Below, one piece after another: positions 12,080 to 23,870 of a DNA stretch of 64,000 bases. Below the pieces are notes generated by a model that saw only the letters and a program-made list of their open reading frames with translations, was not told the origin of the DNA and ran no database searches. A program made the position numbers and the translations under genes. The first letter of the stretch is position 1, and every line of letters starts with the position of its first letter. Source of the stretch: Emydura subglobosa (lineage: Eukaryota; Chordata; Testudines; Chelidae); assembly GCA_007922225.1 (NCBI GenBank), contig ML679969.1, positions 17,853,999 to 17,917,998 of the forward strand. The letters are read 5' to 3'.

Positions 12080-14890
12080 CACAATTTACTGCAAGTAATG
12101 TCTTCTTTTGGTTCCACAAATAGGCAGCATTTGGGAGACGCCACGAAGGAGGAAAAAAGGCCAAAGAGACTACTATAATGCCTGGGCATATTCAAATAGC
12201 CTTGTGTAGCCAAGTGGCAACACAATAACATTTTAAATAGCTGCACAATCTGCTGTGATTGGAATCTGATTTTGGTGACTCACATGGGTGGAGCTTGGAA
12301 AAGTACCACCTGTTTATACCCAATTTACCCCCGTGAAAGATCTAGTATGCATAGGCCACTGTCAGCTATGGCTTTTAAAAATATTTTCTAGGCAAAGTAG
12401 AAGACTCACTTAACCTATGTTTTGTGCCTGGTTAGAAGACTCTAGCCCAGCCAATCGATGTTAGAGTAGTTATTGAGCATACTCGTTTTCATAACGAAGA
12501 CAGGGCTACAGTCTTCTCAAATCGACGTGGAAGAAAAATTACTTCCATGTCTAATAGGGATTATAGGCCTTATTGTTTTAATAATCTTCAATTTCTCCCA
12601 ATTAGGTTTCTGTAATTTAATAAGTGATATAAAAACAGCACTGACACTCAGGAGGATGGGTTTGGTTGCAGTTTGTCACAGATATAACCAAAACAAGAAA
12701 GTCCAGATTTAGCTTGGTTGTTGATGAGGGCATTATAAATGTGTCTGGCCATGCTGTCTTAACTTTAACATTTTGTTACAAACTAATGAAAGACCAGGTG
12801 CTTCTTGGAGGTTCCTTTTGGTTTGTGTTTCACCTGTGCTCTCAAAAAAGAGAGGTGACTCTAGAATTTGCTTTGTCTGTGAGCTTATTCAACGATTTTT
12901 GCAAATATTTTTGATCTGTCTAGATAACTACAAACTTTGAGGCTGCTCTTCATGCAGCCTTTTGCATTTGAGACAAGTTCTCTGGAAGGAGGCCATGGGA
13001 GTCAGCTCAGCTCAACAGAACCCACAGGTACTGGGTTAGCAACAAAAGTGATATTGCAGACTGAGCTCTCAGATACAGCTGGAAAAGTCAGAATAGACAT
13101 TAACTCTTAGTGCTTTGCTAGCCTGTCTTTGGCAAGTTACTGGCCTGGTACATGATGATCTTCTCCCAGTAACTGGGGACTATCCATTACTATTTGTCTT
13201 ATAAAATATTTATACTCCAGTGTTAGAATGAAAAATTTCCCTGGACAAGGTCTGCTATTGCATCAGAGTTGAGACCCCTAGTCTATGAACATTCTGGCAG
13301 AAGCATACGAGCTGCTGACTGCAGTAACCTCTTACCCATTAAAAAAAGCCAACATTACACTGCAAATTTTGAGTTTTCTTCCTTAAATAATTATAATAGA
13401 TCAGTTCTCAGCATATAGCAACCCCACAGATTCTGATAGATGGGGGAAAATAATAATGCATTATTGGGGGAAATCAAATACTTCATAGAGCTTTTGAGTT
13501 GCTTGTCTCACCCATTCAAAAGCTGCTGTTCTGGAAAGAGACAGATGACAGAATGAAGGCATTTGATTATCTTAAAGACACATCAGTCTTCTGTCACCTC
13601 AGTATGTGTATGTGTGTGTCTACCATTAATGTTGTTGGGGGTAAGGTATATGATTAATTAAGGGGAGGTGGCACTCTATAAAGGAAAGATTGCGGCTTCT
13701 ACCCTGTTAAATACATTGACCATGTTTGTTTGCACCAGTGGTAAAATGTGGATTAAAAATGCCTTGAGAATATTCCTTTCACAGCCTGATCTGAAGAAAA
13801 TTGAACTATAAGGTGCTGTGTCCTTTAGGTCTTGGCTGCAGGTATTGCAGATCTTCCCTCGAGTAAATCCCAGGCAGGGCTTGGCTTTAGCACAGCATGG
13901 TGACATCCAGGCCTTTGGGGGTCTTCCTGTGGGACAGGCCAGAGGCAGACGACCTATGCTGCTTGTTAACATGCTGTGCTGCTTTTTTTTCATTGTGAAT
14001 TCTGCACCTCTGAACTATTTGACAATGTGCCAGATTGCCAGGAAATGCTATTTTAGCATTTGTTTTGTGGCTGTGGAGCTGACTGACAAGATCATTGGTA
14101 GCATTTTCTGTATCACAATTTGCACTTGTACCTATATTGTTCAATTTCATGTCAGTTTGCCTCCAGCAGCAAACACACCCATTAGAAGAAGAAGGCCACC
14201 TCAAGAGCATTGCTCAGTATGTCAGCTGTAGCTATAATTGTAGCATCTACTTTTAAACCAGATGTTCTCTGGTGATTCATGCTAAAAAGTCCAGTCAAAT
14301 TTGGCAGCTCAACATATATTGTCAAACACAAGATTTTGAAAAGTGTGTCACATTATACCAACAGCATATTATGGTTACTAGCAACAAGATGAGTAAAAAT
14401 ATGTTAATTTGTACCATATGTGAGTTAGTACAGTAAACCTCTAATCTAGATCCCAGAAACGTCACAATTTAGGGCACTAAATCTTTTCCTCCATGAGTCA
14501 TAACTATCTTTTTACGATTTGAAAGCCAGTTTATGAATCATTCATTAATACTCCTGCTTGTATTTGGTTAGATGGAGGTTTACTCCTATGCCAGCTTCTG
14601 ATGAGCTCGACCAGGCTCCTCCTTCCTGCTGACAGGAAATAACCCTATCTGAAAATTATTAAAGAAAGTCTATTTTACATTCATGCCCATGCTCATCCAA
14701 CCTGCTTCTGGGATGCATGAATGAGTCAATGAATTGCACAATACACTCTATCCCCATGAGTAGGGACTGTCTTTCCTGTCCAGATTCCATCTCTGGTTAT
14801 GATGAACTACCGGACCAGTTACGACCTCTGGAACCAGTCACTGAGCAGACAGTCAAACCCTTAAGGAAAAAGGCAGTTTACTTAGAATTT
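12080..14890. other. unassigned sequence; possible conserved noncoding block 13.8-14.25 kb
   Basis: No gene recognised. Between about 13.68 and 14.23 kb the plus strand (137 codons) and the minus strand (105 and 107 codons) are open at the same place. None of the products carries a motif I know. Simultaneous opening on both strands argues for composition or noncoding constraint, not a gene. No transposon termini were found. Confidence 0.45.
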
Positions 14891-14897
14891 TGTTGAT

Positions 14898-15286
14898 CAT
14901 AAAGGATATAATTCGGTCACGGAGGTCATGGTTTCTGGGTCTTTCCAGGACTTCCAGGATTTCTTCTGATGCAGCGCTGGAGCAGCTGGCATCAGGGCTT
15001 CCGGAACAGTTGACCAACCGCCATCCCCCAGCTCAGCTAGCCAGAACAGAGGCCAGGGTTGAGTCAGTCCCTCTGGGAGTGGGGCAGCAGGGTCTGCCCC
15101 TGCCACAGCAGCAGCAGTGGGATTGGAGCAGCTACAAGCCCTGGCAGCGCTGTTTGCACCCCCTCTACAGGTATTTTAGTAAAATCAGAGACAGGTCACT
15201 CGCTTCCATGAAGTTTTGTTTATTGCCCACGACCTTTCCCTGACTTTCACTAAAAACACCCGTGACAAAATCTTCACCTTTTTCAT
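14898..15286. mobile_element. nonautonomous DNA transposon with imperfect TIRs ('gtcacgg' family)
   Basis: The left end (from about 14895, gatcataaagg...ggtcacgg) and the reverse complement of the right end (gatgaaaaagg...gtcacgg, to about 15287) agree at about 20 of 28 positions. The right half carries 'gttttgtttattgcccacgac', 'tgactttcactaaaaacacc' and 'cgtgacaaaatct', which I recognise from a turtle element whose terminus reads 'aagattttgtcacgg'. The interior is GC-richer and contains CAG/GCAGCAG runs. Overlapping short frames on both strands are not genes. No clean target duplication was seen. Confidence 0.55.
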
Positions 15287-15740
15287 CTTGAACTGACTGT
15301 GTACGGCAAAGCACCGCCATAATATGTACTGTCTATGACTTCTGTGTAGAAGGGATGATACTCAACCTACTATTGCAATGCTCAAAACAGGGAAAACGAT
15401 CTAATACTTACTGTTCTTTTATTAATACTCACATCAGTTACTGAAGAAAAACCAAACTGATAAGAACATCAGGACATTTTTATAGATCTATTGGTAATAG
15501 ATATTAACATGATTTTACCAGGCTCTTCTCAGCTTTATCAAACACTGGTTACCTTCCATCCTTACAGTGTACAATTTTGAGACAATTTGTGTTCATAAAT
15601 GTAAGCTGAAGCTTTCACTTAGTATCAATGACACCAGTGAATTATTATTTTAATTAAAATAAGTAAGATATTAACACTTGGTATTTTATATAAATCTAAA
15701 AAGCCAAATACAGACATTTATACAGCACGTGTGAACCAAT

Positions 15741-15771
<31 letters not shown>

Positions 15772-16276
15772 TCATTACATAATTCATTTCTCTATATATA
15801 TTTTTCCTTTTCCATTTGTTTCCATTTTACAAACCAACAAAATTTTAAATTTAACAAAGAAATAGGCTTTAGAAACAGTTTTAGCCTTGCTATGAATCCC
15901 ACTAACAGGAATATGGCCTTGAAAGTCCATATGATTGGAGTCATTTAAGTGAGTCACTTCCAAATCCTCTGACTGCTCGCCCCCAGTAAATGAGCCACTT
16001 TCCAATTTCTAATAGCTTTTTATTAATCACATGGAGGACAGCCCATGACTGGCTATTAATGAATCATGAATGAGGGAAAAGTGAACTCGCAAAAGTATCT
16101 GTAGGTGCAATGGGAGTTGAGGAAAGGCACAGAGGGTGGGTGTATCATGGAAACAGGAGAATGGAAGAACAATGAAGAGTACTGGGGAATCAAACAGGAA
16201 TAGAGGACCATGTGACAAATGAAGAAACCTAGATCAGGCCAGTAGCATATGGTGGGTCTCTGATGCCCGGGGACCA
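15287..16276. other. unassigned AT-rich sequence
   Basis: AT-rich, with one CA microsatellite at 15741-15763. No gene or transposon terminus recognised. Confidence 0.5.
15741..15763. repeat. (CA)11 microsatellite
   Basis: A pure dinucleotide run of about 23 bases, likely polymorphic. Confidence 0.9.
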
Positions 16277-16466
16277 ATACTTACATTTGCACACACACAC
16301 ACCCCTTTGTCAGTGGCAATGCCCCACAGGGGGGTGTCTGTGGGCCTGTTTCCCGCTCTCCTCCACTCCCTACTGCTGTGGGGGAGAGTGGGAAACAGGC
16401 CCACAGACCTCCACCCCCCACCGGGTGCTGCTGCTGACAAAGGGGTGTGTGCGCAAATATAAGTAT
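16277..16466. repeat. large foldback (inverted repeat), arms about 88 bp
   Basis: The left arm begins atacttacatttgc then acacacaccccttt. The right arm, read as reverse complement, begins atacttatatttgc then gcacacacccctttgtcag. Within the arms, 16337-16354 and 16390-16407 are perfect 18-bp inverted copies (tctgtgggcctgtttccc). The centre is at about 16365-16380. This would form a hairpin with few mismatches. It looks like a foldback transposon or an inverted duplication. Open frames here on both strands follow from the symmetry and GC content and are not genes. Confidence 0.8.
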
Positions 16467-16478
16467 GAGGGGGCCACC

Positions 16479-16750
16479 CAGTGGCGGAGGGGATTGTGAC
16501 GGGCTCTGCCCTGGAGCCCTGCCTTTGGCTGCGTGGCCCATGTGTGGCCGGGATCCCTGGGGCTCCCTCCTTGTGCTCAGTGCGAGGGCAGAGTAGCTGG
16601 GAAGATGGGTGGTGGATGGGCTGGGTCAGGGCAGCTGCCGGGGATGTCAGCAGGGGGCAGCGTCTCCTCCGAGGGCTTGGTCGGCGCCCCCCCATCAGAC
16701 TGGCGCCCGGGGGCATGGCACCCCTATTCCGCCCCCTTGGTATGCCACTG
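16479..16750. mobile_element. GC-rich hAT-like element or fragment next to the foldback
   Basis: The ends are cagtggcgg (16479) and, at the right, tatgccactg, whose reverse complement is cagtggcataccaaggggg. The shared CAGTGGC terminus is hAT-like, and the minus-strand start resembles a turtle repeat with a 'caagggggcgg' second block. The interior is GC-rich (up to runs of C7) with CpGs, and it explains the overlapping long frames on both strands (up to 178 codons on minus). The flanking 8-mers gggccacc and gataagtc do not match, so the borders, and whether the foldback belongs to the same element, are unresolved. Confidence 0.45.
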
Positions 16751-17003
16751 GATAAGTCCATAAGGAGCATGGGAAAGGGGAAGGTGGTGCAAAAGAGCTT
16801 TAAAAAAAACAGTCAACTGCAGAGAAAGCTTGATGAGCTCCAGGAAGTCATTGGAGGTTATGGAATTTACTTTCCTATGCACCAAACCCCTGTGACTCTG
16901 CAGTGTTTGCTAGAGCCAAGATTTTCAAACTGTGCTCTATAGAGAAAGCTGGCTTGTTACACACTGCTGTCTCCTCTGCTTCATTTCCAAATATACATCA
17001 TCA

Positions 17004-18186
17004 TCAAGACAAATCCCAAAGGAACGTAACCTCCTTGCAGATCAAGTGCCACCTGTATTGATCTCTAGGTAGGTCCTTTATATGGTCTGTCAGGAAGTTC
17101 AGACTATCTCCATCATTAGTGAACTTATCCTGCCTTCGAAGCTTTTGGCAATAATATGATGGTTGACTGAATAGCAGCTTTCCTTGGTAAACGCACTTCA
17201 TAATTCATTGGTCTAATAATATATCCATTCCAAGAAAGTTGGCAAAATCAAATCGGTGCTAACAGGGATGATTGCTGGGTTTGGCTATGACTATCTCATT
17301 GCTCATCTTGTCAGACCACTTAACATGGAGCAGCTGACAAAAACAATGAAAATTGAAAATGTCAGTCCAGTGTTCTTTAGCATTTCTTAGCACCTATGTT
17401 TCACTGGCTTACAATAGAGTTGGTTTACCCATGGTTCTGTATATCCACAGCTTTGTGTAAGCTTGATGTCCCAACATCTCCACAGAAGTTGCTGAAGGGC
17501 CCAGAATATGGTGGCAGCAGCTGCTATACGAATATCCACATCTTTTGATATTCACATACCTCCATGTTTATGATGCTACGCAAGTACTTAACAGTTGCTA
17601 CCTGCTCGATATCCTGTCTAGACAGGTTACTACTAAACCGGTTGTAATCTAGAATTGGAGACAACTTGATGGTAAAGGTCAGGGACTTAGTTTTATCCAG
17701 ATTAATAACCTGACCAATGTACATTGCTTCTTTCCTAACCGGATCAGCTATCAGCTGCAGCAATCACCTAACTGAGCCAACAAGGGCAATGTCATCAATG
17801 TATTACAGGGCTCACAGCAAAATGGTGTTCAGTTCAATGCCACCAACAGCTGCCTCCTTAAAATTATTCATCAACCAATCAATGCCAATATTGAACAACA
17901 GTGGTGCCGGAATGCAGCCCTGAGGAACTCCTGTGGAGATAGAAAACCATGCCATGTACCACTGACTCAAACACTGCCTTTTGTTCCATCATAGAGCTCT
18001 TTTATCAATTACTCTATCTTTGCACAGATGCCAAGTTGCCAGATCAGATCCTATAAACTTGCTTGATGTAGTGACTCAAAGGCCTGAGGAAAGTCTATAA
18101 GTGCTGTGCCCAGCTTATTAAATTCACTCTTCTTCTCAAAAAGCTAGCGCAAGGAAAAGATTTGGTCGACAGTGGAATGGCTGCGT
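17004..18186 (-). pseudogene. LINE reverse-transcriptase domain, degraded
   Basis: Conceptual reading of the minus strand gives, in order: RSHSTVDQIFSLR (about 18186-18148), LIDFPQAFES with the first catalytic Asp (near 18100), LIKELYDGT, TGVPQGCIPAPLLFNI (near 17925), YIDDIALVGS with the catalytic Asp pair (17802-17791), and LDKTKSL (near 17700), the motif D lysine block. Several stops (after SLR, after VGSVR) and a frameshift just upstream of TGVPQGC destroy the frame. A last frame (17004-17201) ends in DQYRWHLICKEV, resembling the C-terminal 'DR..W..L...' tail of such LINEs. Confidence 0.8.
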
Positions 18187-18240
18187 CTAAAAGCCCACTA
18201 AGCCACACTTCGCCATGAAATGCAATGCTGATTCGAGACA

Positions 18241-18916
18241 CTACCTCAGAAGTAAAGATTTTCCCTGGGACTGACAACATTTCAATACCTGCCCCTTCTG
18301 ATTCTTTTGTCCTATACTAAACTTCCTGAGTGTATTTGCCCAGGTGGCATTCTCCTTTCTTATCTCTGAATTAAAGTCACCCACTGTTATGACAATGTCT
18401 CTTTCTGGGGTTTCATTAACAATTGTATGCAGTTGCTGATAAAAATTATCACTTGGTGTTGGTGAGACCATGCGTAGAGATGATGGCAAGATGCCTACAG
18501 CAGATACAGAATCAGCCACTGATAAATTGATCATTAAGCATGGGCTAGGCCTGCAATGCTTGTCTGCCACTGGGTTGGGTAAGTACTACAGTCAACGTGT
18601 TTGAGCAACCTAGAAGGATGGCCTGAGAACTTTCTGGCCAGTGCACTTCAGACAAGACCCAGATATTGATGTTCAGGCTTTTCAGCTGCCTGATGAGGAG
18701 GATGGCTTTAGCTATTTTGGACAATGTTTGGATATTCAAGGCACCAATTTTACAGCTGCCACCAACATACAGAATACCAGGATGACTCTTTTTTTGCAAG
18801 GTTTCACTGGTCATTTTCGCCTCAGTTGCAGAAACAAACTCTTGGCCATTTTGACTTAAAGGGCAATTAACCAGATTATCACAGGTAATTGACTTAATTA
18901 GAAACACCCTCACCAC
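18241..18916 (-). pseudogene. LINE apurinic-type endonuclease domain, degraded
   Basis: An open stretch (18545-18916) contains KIGALNIQTLSKIAKAI followed by NINIWVLSEVHW. This matches the N-terminal part of the APE endonuclease fold, with the 'ALN..TL' strand and the catalytic glutamate in LSEV. A second overlapping frame (18241-18570) continues with FYQQL and then ITVGDFNSEI, where GDFN holds the metal-binding Asp/Asn pair, and then IGQKNQKG, the counterpart of the usual 'G..NENG' turn. The two frames must be joined by a frameshift around 18.55 kb. The later DxxH-containing part of the domain is missing because of the internal deletion. Confidence 0.75.
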
Positions 18917-19019
18917 ATAAATGCATTGATCCTGGAGGACATTTCCAAATGCTAAATTGCATTAAAAGCTAAAAACAGATAATATATTTTCTGAATGTGA
19001 GTTTTCCATGAAAGCAATT

Positions 19020-19165
19020 GATGCAGGTGCTACAGTGATGTAACTAGAAGTGGGAGGGTAATAAAGCTTGTGGTGTCCCAAATGGGAGGGGCTGTTACTC
19101 CAGGACAATCTCTCAGTTGGGATGTGGTCCGTATCACAAATAAGTCTGAGAACTCCTGTGCTAGA
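19020..19165. mobile_element. possible hAT-type MITE end
   Basis: The stretch 'gatgtggtccgtatcacaaa' then 'taagtctgagaactcctgtg' resembles the right terminus of turtle hAT elements that end in 'agtttgagaaccactg'. A matching left terminus was not seen clearly, and no 8-bp duplication was identified. Confidence 0.35.
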
Positions 19166-19899
19166 TGGATTTGGGGTTTCTGCAGACCCTTCGCAAAGTG
19201 GAACTGATATTTGGTCTGTTCTACTACAGATGACTCTGCAGAGAAAATTATTCCCAAATCCCCTTTCTTATCTTGTCCAGAAGATCAGGAACAATCTTCT
19301 GATGGGGAGGAGCCCGTCTTGGTCATTGATGCTGTCTTTTGCAATAACTTCTAACTGCCTGTCCATATTAGGCAATGTGACCAGCCTGAGAGGCATTCCT
19401 TTTTCATTCAGTGTCACTGAGCTGTAAGTGACTCAGTTCTGATGTATTATTTACATGGCACTTTTATACATACAGCCAGTCACATGGAGCATTCGGGGAC
19501 ACCCTGCTACATAAAGCAGAGGGCTATGCCTTCTAATTTAGCACAAACTACTGGAAGCATATTTTAAAGAGAAATATGGAGATTTCTATTTAAATTCTGT
19601 ACTAGCTGAAAGGTTGTGTCATATCCAAATCTCTCTTCACTGGTCTCTAGTAAAATCTCTACATCATCAGTTGGTCTTGGCTGGCTGAGAATGGTTTAAC
19701 TGTGTCATAGGCAGGTGGTTGTCAGAGTCAGTTGGAGGAAAGTTGAGATGTACACTTCATGTTTTACACAAATTTTAGAGACTCAGTAAGTCTTAGGCAA
19801 CAACCTCGATGCAAAACATAAATTCTAAATCCCAGTTGCATCATCTTTGTGACATGAGTTTAGTTCCTTTTTACATAATGGAAGACTGAAAATTCAGTC
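19166..19899. other. unassigned sequence
   Basis: A 119-codon plus-strand frame (19068-19427) and a 75-codon minus frame overlap here. Neither shows known motifs. Nothing else recognised. Confidence 0.5.
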
Positions 19900-20055
19900 A
19901 TGTACAACACCATTTAGGCAAGTCATTTAACCCCTCTGCATTTCAGTTTCCCAGTCTGTTGTGATACAGGGGGATTGAAACGGTTCATTAATGTTTTTAA
20001 AGCATTAATATGATATTAATTATATCCTCATATGGAAAGTGTTATAAAAATGCAG
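19900..20055 (+). mobile_element. MIR/L2-like SINE or LINE fragment
   Basis: Contains 'aggcaagtcatttaacccct', 'tgcatttcagtttcccag' and a downstream 'gtgttataaaaatgcagtg' block. This is the core-to-tail order of MIR/L2 sequences, on the plus strand. Diverged and truncated at the 5' side. Confidence 0.65.
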
Positions 20056-23030
20056 TGTCATTCTTTTCAGGTCTCAAAGATAAACTAACACACAGAACAT
20101 AAAAACTTAATTCATAAAGGAAAAGGTGTTCTCTTTGCTATGTGGTAATATTGACTTGGAAAGATAAAACTTGTCTCAGGGGAGCTGCTTCGCCAAAATA
20201 TTTACAGAAGAGCAAAGATTATTTTCTTCCCCACTGAACTGATGAGCAAAGTTTATTTTACAGTATGCTGTAGGTGTGTGTGGTAGTTTAGCCTGACTCT
20301 ATATCATTTCCTTTCTGAGGAAAGTGGGCAGGACCTGAGCTGAGGCCCATCATACTGAAAAGGAGTCAGGGCTCTCTGCAGAATTTGCTGTGAAACAAAC
20401 GGTCTGCTTACAAATTCTAGCAAAGATGGGGGCTAAGGGCTTGGGTAGGAACATGAAAGTTTGAGGAACCCAGAGTGATTGGCCAGGAGCCATTAGGGGC
20501 ATCTCCGTCTTGCTGGTTTGTATCTATCTCCCAATCCAAGGAGTTTTGTATGTATGATTAATTTGCATGTCCTGGCTATTTCAGAACTGGGTAGTCACTG
20601 ACAACAACCCTCAAGAAGCTTGTCATTTTACCAGTCATGCACCAAATCTTTCACCAACTTCAATGGATCAGGATCTGACTATGTCTGTAGTCTCACAATT
20701 ATGCACTGGTCATTTCCCAGAATGTATGGGGCCTCCAAGACTTAAATCTATCACAAAACAAATGAAAACAATGATTCCATTATGGCTCCCTCATAGGAGT
20801 GAGAATTTTCATCTTCCAATTTCAGAATAGCTGTGTGTGTATAGGGCAATATCCCCACTTCAAGCTATGAAGGGATATGCTCTGTCAAATAGATCAAATT
20901 CCCTGAAGTGGGGAGGTATGACATCAGTTATCATCTTGATCTCCTAGGATCCTACAACTGACAGATTCCTGAACTACCCTGCACTGGATGTCTGAGGAGG
21001 CACAAAAGCTGCCAGCTACTTGGCCATGGGATATATAGGAGACGAACAATTCCTGTTCCTCCTGTCTGGAATGTCAGTGAATAGAAGCTTCAAAGCACTC
21101 TTAGTTCTCAGGCCCCTGGTTAATATCCTGCTTCAGTGAGACACAATTGGATCCTTGGAGAAGAGTGCAAATGAGGACACTAATACATTCTACAATATAT
21201 TATAGCAACCCCTAGCCTGAGGCAATACCCCACTCAGACTATGGCCAAGGAATTAGTCCAGGTTTCACTGGAGTTGGATCCCCTACTGAGAGCGACACAG
21301 ACCAAAGAACAAATTTCTTGTCCTGCCTAACACAGAAGGTTTGGGAAGCTCTAGCTAAAACCAGTTCCTGCTCCTGTTAATAATTCCAGACAGGTGGCTG
21401 AGTTGAGAGCTTTAATAAACCCCCCAAAAGTATGTTGAATAACTTAGTGATGATGGTTGCAGAAGACTGACTGGTGCTTCTTCTTTGCTGCCTCTTTGTA
21501 ATTCAGGAAGTTCCCCACTGTGGCAAAATCTGAAAGTTGTCTTCTGTACTTCAGCTAAACTAAGTTAACTGAAGGTGAATGGAAGGTTTCTTTTGGTCTC
21601 TGTAGACCCCAATTGCAAATTAATCACCACATTTAAAATTTTACTGACACTCTTTTTTGTACAGCAAATTTGCAAATGATTAATTATAATATTTTTCTTC
21701 CTCCTGAAAATACCTGTTTACCCTATACAATAATTCACATCCACACTATACATTCTAGGTCCTCCTCACCATCACACTGAACCAGGCAATCCCAGCCAGT
21801 CTAATAACTGCATACTATATATCCCCTTTCAGAAACAGCTTCCCAACCATACTGGGAGGTCTTCATTAAACTAAATTCAATTATTTTCTCCCTTATCTGA
21901 GTTCAGTTGTGAGAGTGAGAGTGAGAGACAGAGAGCACCCTTTTTGATCCCTGTGAATAAAGTAGTTGTCCAAGTAGTTTGTCTTTGCTCACTTAACTGC
22001 GCAAATGAATGGACAGCTTGATGAATGTTTCGAGTTCTGCAGGAGCAAAAAGCAGATCAATTATCTAGTTCATAACCAGTGGGTATACCATGGAGTCCCA
22101 TTCCGATTAAGTCTCTAGTGCTGCTCTCACTTGCACTTGGTAGGTGTTTGTAAATTCCACTGTGAAAGAATCTGAATTTCTGTGGGTAGAATTTTAACCA
22201 TTGTTATTGGCCAGGGAAAGTTTTTATCTCTGTTGTGGAAAGCTATGCATGTTAATAGCTTTTATTTTGCTAAAAGAGTTTTTTCAAGTGTGGCCAAAAG
22301 GTCAGCCATGAGGGGCAATTCCAAGAGGTCAGACTTTCTCCATTAACAAGCCCTGAGGCCCAGCTAAAGAGGGGAAGGACTGAAAAAATATCCCCATAAT
22401 CCCGCTTTATATAATGTCAAAACAGATTCAGATTTCTACAGGAGCGCAGAACTAGGCCGGAAGAGTGTTGTCTGAGTGTTAATTTACTACCTGATGTCTC
22501 AGACTCCTGGAAAAGACTGGAAAGCAATGGTCTCCTGCTGGAGTCTTGGCCAGAGGTGAATAGATGAATGAAAAAGCCTTTGCTCTGCATTTGGGCCTCT
22601 CTGACCTTTCACTTCCTGTTCACTTGTGAAACAAAACAGTAAACATTTAACTGAATGCAGTAGCCTGGGACAATTGGCCTTATTGTGGGATGAATGCCAG
22701 TCTCTTCTTTCCCTGCATAAATCCTCTTCACTGGCAATGCTAATGGAGCTGCCGTAGAAGAAAGCCATGCCCTGTATTGGGCAAGACCTGCATCTAGTCA
22801 GAAACACAAGTGGTGTGTTGTTGGGTCTCTGGTAATGTCCTGTATGAAGTAGGATTGTTACATGGCATGTGAAGATCTCTCACAGTCAGAGAGCAGAAGG
22901 GCTCTTAAGTACTTACATAATTTTCAGCATAGAGTATTATTAGTAAATTTTTAAATCCCAAATGTTACCACAAGGTTTGACTCTAGAGTAAACTATGGAA
23001 GCACTTAGACTTCAGCCCTAAAAATGTGCT
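20056..23030. other. unassigned sequence
   Basis: No gene recognised. A short inverted repeat of ccccacttca (about 20852-20861) and tgaagtgggg (about 20904-20913) was noted. A GAGAGT-rich run lies at about 21909-21937. The remainder is unremarkable. Confidence 0.5.
21909..21937. repeat. GAGAGT/GA-rich simple repeat
   Basis: A gagagtgagagtgagagacagagag run, imperfect and purine-rich. Confidence 0.75.
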
Positions 23031-23870
23031 GTCACAGTTATTGGGCAAACTGTACCTCTAGCTCTGAGTCCTCCTGGTTCCAAGTGCACCACCCTTTCAG
23101 GTCTCAGGACTCAAACCATCATCTGGCTCAGCATAGAATCATGTGATTCTCTCACTTTCAGACCGGCCATCATTGGCAGCTCCCTGGTACTAACTGTGAT
23201 GGCCTGAGCAGGTTTGACTCTGCAGTTCTGTTCCTTTGGAGGCAATGATGCTAGTAATCAAAGTACCATTTATTTAGAACAAAAGCATTGAGGACAAAAT
23301 ATATATTAAACACAATAAACCAGACTGTACGAATATCTAGCTTTACCTAAGACCTACCATTGTCTGGATCTGGGAAGGCCCAATTTCTTTAGACTCCTCT
23401 GCAAAGTTTTGCTCTCTGTGTCAGCATGTCCCCCTAGATAGCTTTGGACATGTAACTCTTCATCCTCAGAGCACTTTGAACTGTTTAGTCTCCTGGCAAA
23501 ACAAGCTTGATGCTGCCTTGTAGACAGGAGATATGGTCCTTAAACCTGATAGTTTTGTCCATTGTCTTTCAAGTGTGTACTGGGGTGTTCTTATCTGGGA
23601 AGCCATTGTGTTACTTCTCTGTTCTTCCCACAGACCCCAGTACATGTTAGATCAATACAGTCATGCAGGAAATTCTTATAACCCAATATACAGTAACTTT
23701 CCCTCACTGACCTGGTCACATACAGGGTTCAGAAAATTGTTACATCTCAGCATTCCTAACATTATTACATATCAGTTCTGCGTCTGTCACATGTACATCT
23801 TGGGGTTGGCTTGGAGACACCCTGCAGATCTTTCTAGCGTCCACTGCACCTGACCTGACAGAACTCTCTT
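23031..23870 (-). mobile_element. LTR-like element, family shared with 45.1 kb
   Basis: It starts tgtcacagtt. The central block 'ctgtacgaatatctagcttt' then acctaag is closely matched at 45.43-45.46 kb (ctgtacacatatctatctt then acctaag), preceded in both copies by an 'acaaa(a)gca' block and followed by 'ggcc(c/t)aa(t/c)ttctt(t/c)aga'. Further similar blocks in the same order are a 'cattgtctttt/c' block and 'acagtaa' near the right side. The minus strand carries AATAAA opposite TTTATT near 23270. This fits a solo LTR lying on the minus strand. The right border is uncertain and no coding region was found. Confidence 0.5.

Larger units (their letters stand above)
17004..18916 (-). mobile_element. 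broken non-LTR retrotransposon (APE-type LINE, not CR1-like), minus strand
   Basis: Read on the minus strand, an endonuclease N-terminal region (18.92-18.3 kb) is followed by reverse-transcriptase motifs in the correct order down to a C-terminal tail near 17.0 kb. Stops and frameshifts interrupt every frame, so it is dead. The GDFN endonuclease motif (18370-18381) and the first RT block (about 18160-18186) are only about 185 bp apart, much closer than in intact LINEs, which implies a large internal deletion. The motif wording (STVDQIFSLR, LIDFPQAFES, TGVPQGC) differs from CR1. I do not assign a clade. No poly-A tail or target duplication was located. Confidence 0.8.

Noticed and set aside
14890..15243. 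117-codon plus-strand frame with Gln/Leu-rich segment
   Set aside because: Falls inside the TIR-bounded element 14898-15286. The CAG runs come from the repeat.
16234..16770. 178-codon minus-strand open frame, the longest in the window, plus a 153-codon plus-strand frame
   Set aside because: It spans the foldback and the GC-rich hAT-like block. Both strands and several frames are open because of GC content and symmetry. There is no domain, and the translated product is proline/serine/glycine-rich in the way expected from repeat DNA.
20840..21420. Possible retroviral coding fragment
   Set aside because: Short in-frame stretches looked suggestive (a LELDPLLRATQTKE-like reading) but no gag, pol or env motif could be identified, so nothing is claimed.
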